Shown: one piece after another, positions 1 through 21,665 of the stretch
Numbering within the stretch: position 1 is the stretch's first letter
How the letters are laid out: every line of letters starts with the position of its first letter
From: Lingula anatina
Taxonomy: Eukaryota; Brachiopoda; Lingulata; Lingulida; Lingulidae
DNA: 64,000 bases
Direction: 5' to 3'
Assembly (NCBI RefSeq): GCF_001039355.2
Contig: NW_019774947.1
Location: 186,001-250,000 of the forward strand
The notes under the pieces: model-generated
What the model was told of the DNA's origin: nothing
Seen by the model: only the letters and a program-made list of their open reading frames with translations
Database searches by the model: none
Program-made: the position numbers and the translations under genes

Positions 1-935
1 CCCATTCTAATTTCTTAAGAGAGAGAAAATGAGAGAGATACAAATCATTTTATCCCCCATCCAGAATTTTTCCACGAGAGAGAGAGTATTATTGGTGGTC
101 CCATGCCTAGGTGATGTTATCAAACAACCAAGCTCATGTTTTTAGTTATATTTTAGTCCGAACCATACCCCAAGAATCATAACCAGAGCTGGCAGCAAGC
201 CGGCCATTGTATCAAACTTCCGAAAACGGTGAAAAAAAAGGCATGGGATGCAACTGTAGAAACGGAGACTTTAGAAAGACACTACTGGGATTCAAATTTC
301 AAACTTCTGGCAAATTTCTTTGAAAAGTTCCAAGGTTCATTTATCAAATGCAAACACGTACCAATTAATCTCTTTCTTTGAAATGTTCCTTTACGTGATG
401 TTGTATATATATAGGTGACAACAAACTTGATTATGGCGTGACGCATGCAATAATAACCCTTCTCTTTCTTTGCCTGCTTAATCTATTAGATCAGGGTAAA
501 TAATTGCAGACCCGTCCCTGAACAGGAAACGGAATTCTCACTGCTAAAATGCAGCCTCCACAGTTAAAGTCCTCTCAGAATTACAACTCTAATATTAAAA
601 CTTTTTTATCTTTGATTTCAAAGAAAATAACCCAACTGAAAGTTTATTGACTTTTATGGAGCACAAAATATAACAATTTTACGTGCCGTTTACGTTATCA
701 AAAACTTTTCTTTTGAATTGAATAACATTGGTTTACAGCTGATAGTGACAAAATTTTGCATCAGCGTTCCTATCATTGTAGCACCGATTAAAGGAATCTA
801 GTAATCATTGTACTTTTTCCAAAGCAGAATGAAAAACTTTGTACATAGCTGCGCTACATGCCCATTTATTATCTAAAAAAAAAAAAACAAATAACGAAAA
901 GTTGAAAAAAAGTGCCCAAAGAAATAAAGACTTAC
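1..935. other. AT-rich left flank, no gene seen
   Basis: No coding exon is supported here. The first 90 bases carry short GA-rich runs and the rest is AT-rich unique-looking sequence. If the exon at 936-1020 is real, this stretch is the beginning of its first intron on the minus strand. Confidence 0.4.
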
Positions 936-1020
936 CGTCTTCGTCATGTTCTGTTTCTCTGCTCTCCACCGAGACGCTGGGGACGCTCCTGTAGGCCGCG
1001 CGCTCTGCTTTGGAAACCAT
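936..1020 (-). CDS. Possible first coding exon of a gene running off the left edge
   Basis: Minus-strand open frame starting at an ATG (1020-1018) preceded by ATC and followed by G, giving about 28 residues that begin MVSKAERAAYRSVPS and end in an acidic stretch (ETEHDEDG). It ends in a strong splice donor, GACG|GTAAGTC, at 936/935, leaving one base of the next codon. The exon and the 120 bases upstream of it are richer in G, C and CpG than their surroundings, as expected of a promoter and first exon. I do not recognise the protein and the remaining exons would lie outside the window. A chance open frame is a real alternative. Confidence 0.35.
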
Positions 1021-3632
1021 GATTCGGTGGGTTCTTGCCTTCACTGCGCGTCCGTGTAACTAGAAGAACGCCACCCACTGGCAAATCACGGCCTGAGAGT
1101 CCCTCGCGTGTGGCGCAGTATTGGCTTGGGTGACACAACAGTTCTTGGTGACATATGACAAAGCAAGTCACGCGCGAGATTAACTGCGTTTTTTCTCAAG
1201 GTTATGTTTTTGTTGAATGGGCACCTCATTGGAAGTATTGTGATCTAACAAATGGCGGTCTTCAGCAATGGATGTATTATGACTGATACAAACGCCCCCG
1301 TACCCTTTGTTTTTCTGCACTTTAACCCTAGGTATAGTGTGTGTGCGCATGTATGTGTGTGTATGTGTGTGTGTCAGTGTGCATGCGTGTACGTGTTTGG
1401 GGGGATGGATGTTGAGCCTGGCCTATGCCCCAGACACAAGTCATCTTGCTGCCCCTAGGAATATTCCATTGCAAGATTATCAGGATGCATAACTTGTTTT
1501 AAACCAAATTCAGTCCATTTTAACTACTATTTTAGAATCAAAACTACAAAACAACAGCAAATATTTTGCTACAAAATCAAGGATTTTTTTTATTAGCACT
1601 TCAATTATTTCATAGAGAGCCATAATATAGAAAATATAATTTACATAAAATTACATACATAATTGTTGCATACTGGGTAAGTTTTGAAAGCAGCCAAATC
1701 ATGATTTTTAGGTTGGTCACGTATGGAAATGTAATGTAAGCAGCAACAAAGTGGTACTCAAATAAGAGCCAACTTAGGTAGCTTTAATGCTACTGTAAGA
1801 AAGCTGACACTAATGGTGAAAAAAATTAATTACATGGCATTCATCATGATTACAGACCATGATGAGCTTAAACATAGCTAGTTTTGATCCATTTTCAATT
1901 TACACTAAAGAGTAAGTAATGACATAAAAAAGTTCAAGTCCCAATAACTTTTCACAATTTCAATTTGGGACTACATAATTCACCGGCAATCCACTTTCAG
2001 GATAGCACCCTAATTTTCAAGTAAATTTATCTCTAATGTTCACCAAAGAATACATTATTGACTCAAGTTTCACATAATCATATATAATGAATAGCAACAT
2101 AATGTACAAGCAGAACTCAGCAATGCCATTTGGTGGGTGCCCGGTGTGACGGTGCGCTAATGCTCAAATGATACTTTGGTAAATGAGATATAATAAATTT
2201 ATGCTCTGATACTAAATATTTAAAAAAAAAGTACCCTTACAAAACATACTATTTAAAACATCTATCAACACAGAAGTGATGCTGTGCATAGGTAGACAGG
2301 TCTGAACCCAGGGAGGACAGGTGGAGGAAACTACATCTTCAGATGACCATTCTTCAGTGCGTGAGGGATTTATGGCTACCAGCCTCGATGAAATTGTCTG
2401 AACTGTTTTTCTGAAGAAGCACTCCCCTAACCCCCCCTGGTTCCAAGTCTGCTGGGCCCATTCGACCATGGACAGTGGGAGAATCCATTGTGAAAGAATT
2501 TACATGAACACACAGGTTTTATAAAAATAGTGGATCTATGTCAACAGCAAATGTTATATCACAGGGAAGACAATCTAAGGACATCATCTACAGTCCACCG
2601 GCAATTACAGGAGCCTAATTAACAGACTAAGGGAATCTAGACGTGTACATTGCCTGCAGCACAAGGTTTATATTCTCCTTAGTTACTAGCATACTAATCT
2701 TCCTTAATTTTTTTTTTCTTTTTCAAAGAAATATGAGCTTGCAAATAAAAAGAAAAATGTCCTATCTACAGTTTGATGTAGGTCTCTTCAATACAATAGT
2801 AATCTACAATATGTAACACCAAAAGTGCTGACATCATTGCACAGCAGTGCTGTCACCTGGTAATGCCACAACTGTGGTGCCCTCTAGTGTCCTTATCGCT
2901 AACTGCCCTGCAGTGGTGATGACTGTTCATAGGTAGGCATATCTATGTCATCAAACACATCAGCCTCTGATACTCAGACAATATATATTATAAATGTGTG
3001 AAGCAAGGAGTGTGGCACGACCAGGGTGAGAATGAAACATAACACTGCACTAACAGCTGAACACATTTTTACACTCCTACACAGATACAAGTGGGTATAA
3101 TGCTACATCACTGTCACTGTTTAATGGACTACATTCAGCTTTGTTTTAACAAAGAGCAAAAACATTTTGAGACCAATTTTAGAAGAGCTAAAGGTTCAGT
3201 TATTGAGGAGCTCTATGCCAACTGGCAGAGAAAAGGGGGGTGGGGGTGGAGGGGGGGGGGTACCTGAGGAATAACCCACCCAGGACCCCAACCATAGAAT
3301 CTTCTTTCCAGAGATGCTCTTAAAATGTTTTTGTTCAAAACATTGCTGGACATAATTTCACTATGTAAACAGAATGACAACATTCTTATAGAGGCTGGGG
3401 TATACTATCTACTCAGTCAACCAAAAGTGTATGATTTCTTTCATTTTCCAGTCTCTCCACTTAGATATAGCTATTGAACAGTCTTCTAAGATATGTAAGT
3501 CTCAACATACCATAAACAGTTTGACTTGCCTATTTCTGTCATTTTTTTTTACTTTAAAATTAACAGTTAAAACTGTTAAGAACACAAATTAAAGTGTTAG
3601 TTTCCATAAGATTCTTAATCGGCCTATTTTTT

Positions 3633-3655
3633 TTTATTAAGTTGAATGTTTTACT

Positions 3656-3702
<47 letters not shown>

Positions 3703-3774
3703 CTTCCAGACAAAGATCTTTTCACATGACTCTGCTCATAATTCTGCTATTTCTACTTTCCTTCCTTTTTTATT
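3633..3774 (-). other. Candidate poly(A) signals of FES/FER kinase
   Basis: AATAAA hexamers on the minus strand (TTTATT on plus) occur at 3774-3769 and 3638-3633, about 30 and 165 bases after the stop codon. They bracket the (TA)n microsatellite. Which, if either, is used cannot be told from sequence; AATAAA is frequent in AT-rich DNA. Confidence 0.3.
3659..3698. repeat. (TA)n microsatellite
   Basis: About 20 perfect TA units just downstream of the FES/FER kinase stop codon. Confidence 0.9.
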
Positions 3775-3802
3775 GTTTTGTATTCCAATGAGGCCAAACT
3801 CT

Positions 3803-13819
<10,017 letters not shown>

Positions 13820-14849
13820 TTTGTTCTGAAAAGAAAATCAATATAGATTATAACAGCCAATAACATACTGAAAAATAAAGAGCAAAAGTATTATGTTCAA
13901 AGTCAGACAACTCTATAAATATATACCAGATGTATAAGCAAGCAGATATTTGGCCGTTATCTATCAACAAACATGATCCTACGTAAATACTACACACTGG
14001 CAATACAATTAGGTTGGAGCTTTTGTTTATCTTTGTTGATAAACCAAGACAAAAAACAGCCCTTAACAGCTAGTACCTGACTGATTATTGGTGTAAATAT
14101 TTCTCAATGTATTAAATGCCAGATTGAATGCTTTTAACATAACGAAATTATTTCACATATTATCAGTGATCAGAAATCAATAGTATAGAAGTCTCAAAGA
14201 GAAAACTGTAGATTGCAGCGTGAGAACATATAATTGAGCATAAGAGGTTGACTCATGCTGACCTCCTATAACATCCTTATCAGATGTCAACTAACCACAG
14301 AGAAATAACTTACTGATTCCTTTTTAATCATCAAAATTCCCTTTCACAAAGAAGACAATTACTAGGAACTGCTCTCTGTAAATTGTTACAACATATTCAG
14401 TGTTTAAAGTATTGTAATGTACTAGTGGCTTCATCAATGTTTGTTTTGAATAAAAGGTAACAATAACTTGGACATATAACTCAAATATGTTTTTTTTTTT
14501 TTAAATAATTTCACAGTCAAAATAAGTGTGTAATCTCTAGCTCTGTGAACATAACAGTTAATTAAAAATAAAATGTGTACTTTCATGATCAGACTATCCA
14601 AATATTGATCACAAAGAGACCATTGAGCAGTTATTATCAATATGAGATAAGCACTTCCCTTTTTGAATTTGACAGGAACACATTTACTTATCCACTTCAA
14701 AAAAGAAATAAGAAGAAATAGACTAAAATATAAAGTCACTGGAGAAATTTGGATGTATAACTGGTTGAAAAGTGCTGAAAACCGGACTTCCTTCTTCCTG
14801 CTTTGAGTATTGTTTCAATTACTGACAGTGTATGGTAATATAAAACGAG

Positions 14850-15126
14850 TACCTAGTGACCAAGTTTAAAACTGGTACCTAGAGACTTAGTTTAAGACTG
14901 GTACCTAGAGACCTAGTTAAGACTGGTACCTAGAGACCTAGTTTAAGACTGGTGCCTAGTGAACTAGTTTAAGACTGGTACCTAGTGATCTAGTTCAAGA
15001 CTGGCACTTAGTGACCTAGTTTAAGACTGGTACTGTATGACTTAGTTTAAGGCTAGCACCTAGTAACCTAGTTTAAGACTAGTACCTTGTGACGTAGTTT
15101 AAGACAGGTACCTAGTGACCTAGTTT
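14850..15126. repeat. 26-bp minisatellite in FES/FER intron 1
   Basis: About ten diverged tandem units of roughly 26 bp, with consensus near CTGGTACCTAG then AGACCTAGTTTAAGA. It lies in the ~3 kb intron between the untranslated first exon and the start-codon exon. Units vary in the last bases, so it is an old array. Confidence 0.85.
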
Positions 15127-16802
15127 TGCCACCTAACAGATGGTGCTGTATATACAGTAACAGAAGTCTGGTGAAATATTCACAATATTTTAATTAATAA
15201 ACCCAATCTCAGACAGTGATCATCATCTGATAAATTTGTTACGCTGCCACTAAATGGGAAAACATTTATTGGTAAGGGATTCATGAAAAACATGCTTTGG
15301 AGATCAAATTGGTGCCTCAGACCAATTTTAAACCTTTTTCATGAACTTTATGCTGTTCTATATCCTTCCTTTAAGTCACTGCATACCTGATAGTTTCCAG
15401 TACTTGAGGTTAGCCACTTTTTAGTAAAGAATGGTATTTAGTGGTCAAACTGGTCTCAAGATGACTTCATGTGACAATAAGTATAATGGGACAGATATTT
15501 AAATGGAAATTATTGGATACCAGTGAGAGAAAACTGACTACTTCTCCGACATGATTTCCAGTGCACTTAACTCAATACTAATCAATGTTATAACTAAAAA
15601 TAAATATATATTAAAGCTTAATTCAACTGCACTTAAAATAAACTCAATTTTGACATAATATCCTATTTTACTAAATTACTCATGTGTTTATCACCTTCCA
15701 AATATCATTTTAAATATGTTCAGCATCTTTAAAGATGCAAGGTCTAGAAAATAAGTATAATCTGGTTATTGTTTTTTGAAATTTGTACTTATTTTAAATA
15801 TATACTCGACTTACAGGGCTCAGAAATGTTGATCACAGGTCATAACATGTTGTAAAGTACAGAAGAAGAACACAAACCATACTCAGTGACAAAAGGCGAT
15901 AATAATAATTACTGACCCGTTAATTTTTAATGATGCTCGGTATATACGGTATGCATATACTGATGTAGTGATATAAAAATAGAGACAAGAAGATTATTCA
16001 CTTCAAAAGCTGTGAAGTGTAACTAAGTCTTTGTCGAGATCTGATATTTTCACTGTCTTCAGTGAATCACATCTTGATATACAGTACTAGTACTTGTTAT
16101 TTACATTACTTAAAAAAAAAACAGTTGACGGAAGTTTGTCTTTTATATAAATTCCAACTTCCCTGTATAATAGATTTCCGTGCTGTTCACTAAGGCTGAA
16201 AATCAATATGATTTTGTCAGTCTTTTAACAACCCATTATAGCTAATTATAATATTTGGGGTGGGAGTGGAGGGGATTTTACCCAGTATCTACTCAGTCAT
16301 TTTGCAGCAATTTAAAAACTAAAAATGTCTTGATTTAAATGTTTCAGAGAGCATCAGTTCTACTTGAAATTTAGCACAACACTGACCAAATAAAAACCAG
16401 AGAATTGTGAGCACATAAAAATAATACTAGAGGACAGTCTTACTATGTTAGATACATAGTCAAAGGCGATGCACTCAGAACTGATTTCTATTTGTAAACA
16501 TCGAATAGACTATAGTTTATAACAATCAAACACAGTCAAATGTAAAATTTGTGGCCGTGCATATTTTAACATTCACAGGGACCTAATTGCTTGGCACGCA
16601 CAATGGTATAATTAAAACTGATACCACATGCATTACTGCTAGTGCTAGTGGTTGCCTCGCCTAAACGATGATAGGATTCGTTCTAGCAAAGGGTACGCAA
16701 ACATAAAATCTAGGGGTTTATGGCTAGTTACCATGCTACATCCCATACCAAAACACGACTTTTACACCTCACAGTTTATGGTACTCATCCAGGCTCTCTT
16801 AC

Positions 16803-16895
16803 CTGCTCGCTTATCGTTTCTATGTCATATTAAAGCTAACTTTCTATATGCAAAAATCTTGATGACTTCCTCGTTCCGCTGACTTCCGCTTCGAT
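16803..16895 (-). other. Candidate untranslated first exon of FES/FER kinase
   Basis: On the minus strand a canonical donor, GAGCAG|GTAAGAG, lies at 16803/16802. The matching acceptor is TTTTCAG at 13827-13826, giving an exon that starts 6 nt before the FES/FER start codon. The 5' limit is not visible; it is placed before the CRE at 16903. The donor is strong, but no transcript evidence is available. Confidence 0.5.
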
Positions 16896-16945
16896 TACGA
16901 CATGACGTCACCAGTTTTAGTGTTCACATAAATTGTTGACGTGGA
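16870..16945. promoter_or_regulatory. Shared bidirectional promoter with CRE and ETS-type motifs
   Basis: The putative first exons of FES/FER (minus) and FBXL17-like (plus) end at 16803 and 16969, only about 165 bp apart. Between them is a perfect palindromic CRE, TGACGTCA, at 16903-16910, a second CRE-like site, TGACGTGG, at 16937-16944, and an ETS-type motif ACTTCCGCT at 16882-16890. The segment is CpG-richer than its surroundings. No TATA box is evident. Confidence 0.55.
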
Positions 16946-16969
16946 CGCACTATACACGGGATTCCACAG
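16925..16969 (+). other. Candidate untranslated first exon of FBXL17-like gene
   Basis: A canonical donor CCACAG|GTGAGG sits at 16969/16970 and pairs with the acceptor TTTCAG ending at 17496, seven bases before the start codon of FBXL17-like. The transcription start is not visible; the start given is approximate. Confidence 0.5.
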
Positions 16970-17503
16970 GTGAGGACTTGAGACTTGTTTATAAATGTTT
17001 TACTGTTTATTGACATATCAAGGACAGTTTGTACTGTCATGCAAGTTTAAGTAGAATAAAAGCCTGCACTTAAAGCGTGTTCAAACCTTTAATGGTTTTT
17101 GCTATTGGCAATTAATATTGGCTAAAATCGGTTCACTAGGGATTGGTTATTCATGCATTTACATGTAGTGGACCTTAACATTATGATTTACTGTACAGGT
17201 CTATCAGTTGTGGTTTAACTTTCATGTTATCCCTACATGAACATTGTCATTACTACCAGTAGTTATACTTGCATTGCAATTTATATCTGCATACTAATAG
17301 CATACAGTAGTTGCAACCTTCCTCTTTAAATAAATTTTATCTTTATGCTAGGAAAAAATGCATGCAGCCGCAGGACGTGTGAAATAATAGATTTTGCATA
17401 CATGGTCATTAAAATTGTGATTTCTAGTAGGTATATGATTTTTTTTTGCAGATTCAAAAAATTAACCTCAACAATTCGGTGTTTGATGTATTTCAGGGCT
17501 AAA

Positions 17504-20500
17504 ATGGAGGATGTTCCCACTGAGAAGCAGACAGTCACCTGGTTTGATGAAAACAGTCAGACAGAAACGACAAGCGCAGGGACTGATAAGCAGAGTTTAC
17601 TACTTGCCAGTGAAATGGAGTTTCCAGAACAGCCAGCAGTAAATGTCACAGTGACCAGAGATGACAGGACTGCAGAGAGATCACTACCAGTGCTTTTTAA
17701 GATTCGAGAAAACCAATCCACAATTTCATGTACAGGTGGCAGTGGTGTAATGCCTAGAGAGCCAAGCTATCAGTTAGAACAGCATAATGACCACTGGCAT
17801 CCAGTGTGTATAGACAGAAATGCAGCCTCCACACCTCATCTCTCTCACTGTCACACCAAACGCAATGCAAGTACTTCACAACTAACACATTGTCAGATTA
17901 AGCAAGTTTTTACCAAGCCATCGCAGTGGAATGATAGTCAAGACACTGCAGCTATGTCACAGTTGACAAGTTCCCAATATAAAGGACCTACATGTGCATC
18001 AACAAAAAGTCGGGACAAAATTTTCTGTCAGAAGAGAATGTACAGTATGAACCAGGATTTTGTACAGAAATGCTCCAAAAGTTGTGTGTGTGATAAACCA
18101 GGCATTGAGAAGTCAGACAGTGTGCCACGGCTTGGGTGTCATTGTGAAGAGAGGAAAAAAAGTGCAGCTTTGACAAATGCTTGTCCAGGATTTCAGAAAC
18201 GTTTTCAAAAGGAAAAAGACAAGCTGTTGTCACACCCAACACAATCAGACAACCATGACAATCCAGTGTCACACCTAACACAATATCATGTCAATGAGCT
18301 GCCACATAATGTGCTGCTTAGAATATTCACATGCCTCCCATTACCAGATTTGCTCTGCCGTGCTTCCCTTGTCTGTAAACTCTGGAGTACTCTGGCCAGA
18401 GACAGTGACTTATGGAGGACAGTAAGAGTTAAAGGCTTTGTCAAGGTGGATAATGCTGTATTAGAAAGACTGACATCGTACAGTGAAAATGTGTATGAAG
18501 TGGACATCACAGACTCTAGGCTAGTGAACAACAAAGGGGTGGCCTGTTTACTGAAAAACTGCAAGAGATTGGAGGTCTTCAAGGCTTCAAGGTACTAGTA
18601 TACATATTCTGCACTATGTTTAATGAGGTTGGTTTGAATTAAGTAGAGATTGAGGTTTTACACTGTTGGTTGAGATGTTATATGTAAAATAATAATTTCT
18701 TAAATTTAATATATGTATGTAAGTAGAAACTCATGTTTTTGATTCTTTTTACCAGTTTAAACCTTTTGGGATTAATGGTTGCTCTGTTACTCATCGTAAG
18801 CCAAGGTCAGCTTCAGTTTAATAAACTGAATCACTATACTTCTCACTACAGCTTAGACTTCCGGTCAGAAGATTAGAATCATTGAAAATCAAAGTTCTGG
18901 ACAAATGTTTTTCTGATATGAGAGGACTCTCTATTGAGCCAATCTAATATTTTCTACTTGTAATTTATTGTGCTGTTATTGCTTCATCGTGCTGTGTCCA
19001 ATAACTTGAAATGTGTGTAATCTTCCAGGTGCCAGCAGCTCTCAGACCAAGCTTTCTGTGAACTGAGTGACTGCAGGTTTTTAAAGCACCTCAACTTGGA
19101 GAACCTGCATGCTTTATCTGATGTAGCACTGGCGAGGGTAAGAATATTCTACTGCCTCGGTGATTTCCTTTCCACGAAGGGCAGATTCAGTAATATACGG
19201 TGTTAAAATCATTTTGAAAATATTGAGAATACTTTCCTCCATATAATGATTGATATATTGATTAATAAGGTGAAGGAGTGAGGGGAGAGATTTCACCCAT
19301 GTCTGTCCATGTATGGTCATTGGCAATTTTAAGACATGGGTGTCTCACTTTCTCCCCACCTTCACCTCATAATTGTACATGTATTAGTATATGTGTATTT
19401 TAATGCCATTAAATAAGGAATGCCTACCATAGTTAAACATACAAAGCCTGTTACATTGTATATTATCATATTTCAACAAGTACAGTATAAACTGTGACAA
19501 AATCCAAAATTACATTGAAAACCTGTGTATAACACAATATATTTTTATTTATAGAAGTACTGGACCAAACTGATGCCCGTTGTGGATACCTTAACTGTTA
19601 AATATGATAGCCTCTAAAGTGAATATTTTCACAAGTACAGTAACTTATGTCTACTGTTACCTCATATGTTCCAGATATCCTGTAACTGCCCCAACCTGTC
19701 CCACATTAGACTCAGCCAGGCACGAGATATAACAGACCACGGGGTCGTCCAGCTCTCTGAGGGGTGTCCACGGCTGAAGTCTGTTTGTCTTGACCAGTGC
19801 TTTTCTGTGAGTTAAAGTCATGCTAAGACCAGAACTGATTTAGACCAAAAGTCAGCCTTAAATATGCCACCATATTAGTGACTTGGAAAAGGCACATGGA
19901 GAATACATATGTCATCTGCTTATTTGATGAGGTTTTAAGAAATTTTTCAGTGCAAGATAACCTAAGTCTGAATACAATTGAAGCTTTAGCTTAGCTGTGC
20001 ATGTGGCAGTAGTATGCTAATAGTTCAGAGTTGAACCTTTCAGTATTTTGGAAATAAATTATGAAATATTTCTGTAAAATTCAGAGGTCCTTGATAAACC
20101 TATCAGTCCACTGTCCATTTGGCCAATTGAAAGCTGAAGGAGCATGCAAGTAATTCCCATTGCCATACATGTACAACTTCATGAAGTTGTTGTATGTTTT
20201 TATTGGCTTTTAGATAAAGGATCCTGGTATTATAAAGCTGACAGAACACTGCAGGAATTTGGAAGAGTTAAGTTGTATGTCATGTGACTTGACAGACTGC
20301 AGTCTCTTTCACATTGCTAAGGTGAGGTACACTTATCAATGACAATATATCACTCCCAAGTCTGTCACAATGTCACACCTAACACACTCTGAGTCTCCCA
20401 TAGACAGGCATACTTGTCAAACACAATGTCACACCTAACACATTCCCTGACAGAGCATCTTTGTGTTTTAACTTAGTGCCTCACAAACATGTATTCTTTC

Positions 20501-21665
20501 TCTAACTGTTTTTATCATTCTCAAGTTATCCAACCTGTTGTGTCATGTTCTAGCTTATGTTCTAGCTTACAGCAATGATTCAATCTTTTTAATGGTGAAA
20601 ATTCTGAATTTTACAGATATTGATTTTTTGAAGGCATAAATTCTTAAAATAAGAACAATCCTGTTAGGTAGAAGCAACAAAAATGAAAAGCAGGCTACAC
20701 TATAGTTCTATTTTATACATTAAAAGTACCACAAATGCTATAATTAATACATAACAAAACATAATTTTTGTAATTGTCACTCTAAAAGATTGATCATTTT
20801 TGCCCATTGAAAAGATGGAGACATCACCTATACTGATGTGTTGAATTCCCTCCAGCTACCAGAGCTGCGAGTCCTGGGGGTTTCCCAGGTGAAGAGACTG
20901 ACCAGTGCCGGGGTCATCGCAGTGGTCAAACAGTGTCCAAAACTGGAGGTGCTCAACTTGGGCCTGTGTTCTCAGATAGATGATATGTGTGTGGACAGCA
21001 TTGCCAAGTATGGGACCAGACTGAAGAATTTACACATGGTCTCCTGTAGTCTTACTGATCAAGGTACTGGCTTGTTTAAATTTGTTTATAGGAAAATATT
21101 TTATGTTGATTTTTATTCTCTTTGTTAAATACTATATTTTATGTTATTGTGTCCTATCATATTTTATTATATCAAATCATTATCATATCATATAATGTTA
21201 TAATTAGCTTTGTGCTGAATTTCTGAATTTGGGAGTTTGGTTGAGAAAAAAAAGTGATTTCTTTAAGGGAAAATATTAAATAAATGAAAAATCACAAGGC
21301 TTGGAATTATAAAATATTATTAGTAAATCAAGAATTATAAAACTGCTTCCTCAAACTGCTTTCTTTCAGCCCTTCAGAGCCTTTCACGCTGCAAACAGTT
21401 ACAGCACCTGGACATAGGCTGGTGTCATGGCGTCACAGATCACGGCGTGAAAACCATCTCTGCCAGTGCTGCCAGCTTGCAGTTCTTGGGGTTAATACGC
21501 TGTGATCAGGTTACCACGGCAACAGTGGAGCAGCTGATGGAGATGTATCCTAATATCCACTACTCCACCGTGATGCTGGAGTTCAAACGACTGCTGGCCA
21601 AAGCACAACAAGAGATTGGTAGAGACAGGGAATTTCCACAGCTGGCAGCAAAAGTTCTACTCTGA
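17504..21665 (+). CDS. FBXL17-like: FBXL17-like F-box / leucine-rich-repeat protein, 6 coding exons
   Basis: Substrate receptor of an SCF ubiquitin ligase: the F-box binds SKP1 and the LRR solenoid holds the substrate. Exons 17504-18591, 19029-19137, 19675-19806, 20214-20321, 20856-21063, 21370-21665; phases agree, 1941 nt, 646 aa. F-box about 264-305 (NELPHNVLLRIF, SLVCKLW), then about eleven cysteine-type LRRs to 605. The last repeats and tail (DIGWCHGVTDHG, LGLIRCDQV, TATVEQLMEMYPNIHYSTV) match vertebrate FBXL17, whose C-terminal helix enters the BTB dimer cleft during dimerization quality control. Start: first ATG after the acceptor at 17496; the frame is open upstream to 17345, but that is intron. 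The 260 residues before the F-box do not resemble FBXL17 and hold Ser/His/Thr/Gln-rich repeats. Orthology versus an FBXL17-related paralogue is undecided. Confidence 0.9.
17835..18290 (+). repeat. Coding sequence built from the TGTCACACCTAACACA repeat family
   Basis: Within the FBXL17-like first coding exon, diverged copies of TGTCACACCNAACACAAT occur near 17850, 17878, 18228 and 18268. Two further copies lie in the gene's own intron (near 20370 and 20427), and the 54-bp FES/FER minisatellite is a related form. The last coding pair encodes LLSHPTQ and SHLTQ spaced as in the FES/FER array. Confidence 0.6.
20360..20450 (+). repeat. Two intronic copies of the TGTCACACCTAACACA repeat
   Basis: Two near-identical 20-bp motifs, TGTCACACCTAACACA followed by CT or TT, about 57 bp apart in the intron after exon 20214-20321 of FBXL17-like. 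Confidence 0.7.

Larger units (their letters stand above)
1045..3802. other. Intergenic / 3' flank of FES/FER kinase
   Basis: No supported gene. It contains a GT-rich stretch (about 1336-1395), a G-rich tract near 3235-3261 and a (TA)n microsatellite at 3659-3698. Part of it is presumably 3' UTR of the FES/FER kinase gene, which reads right to left and stops at 3803. An 85-codon minus-strand frame at 2212-2469 has no family resemblance or splice context. Confidence 0.4.

Noticed and set aside
1252-1492. Plus-strand frames with VCVCVC runs
   Set aside because: They read through a GT-rich microsatellite.
17345-17503. In-frame extension of the FBXL17-like open frame upstream of 17504
   Set aside because: A good acceptor (TTTCAG) ends at 17496 and the upstream part is AT-rich with no family match; it is intron.
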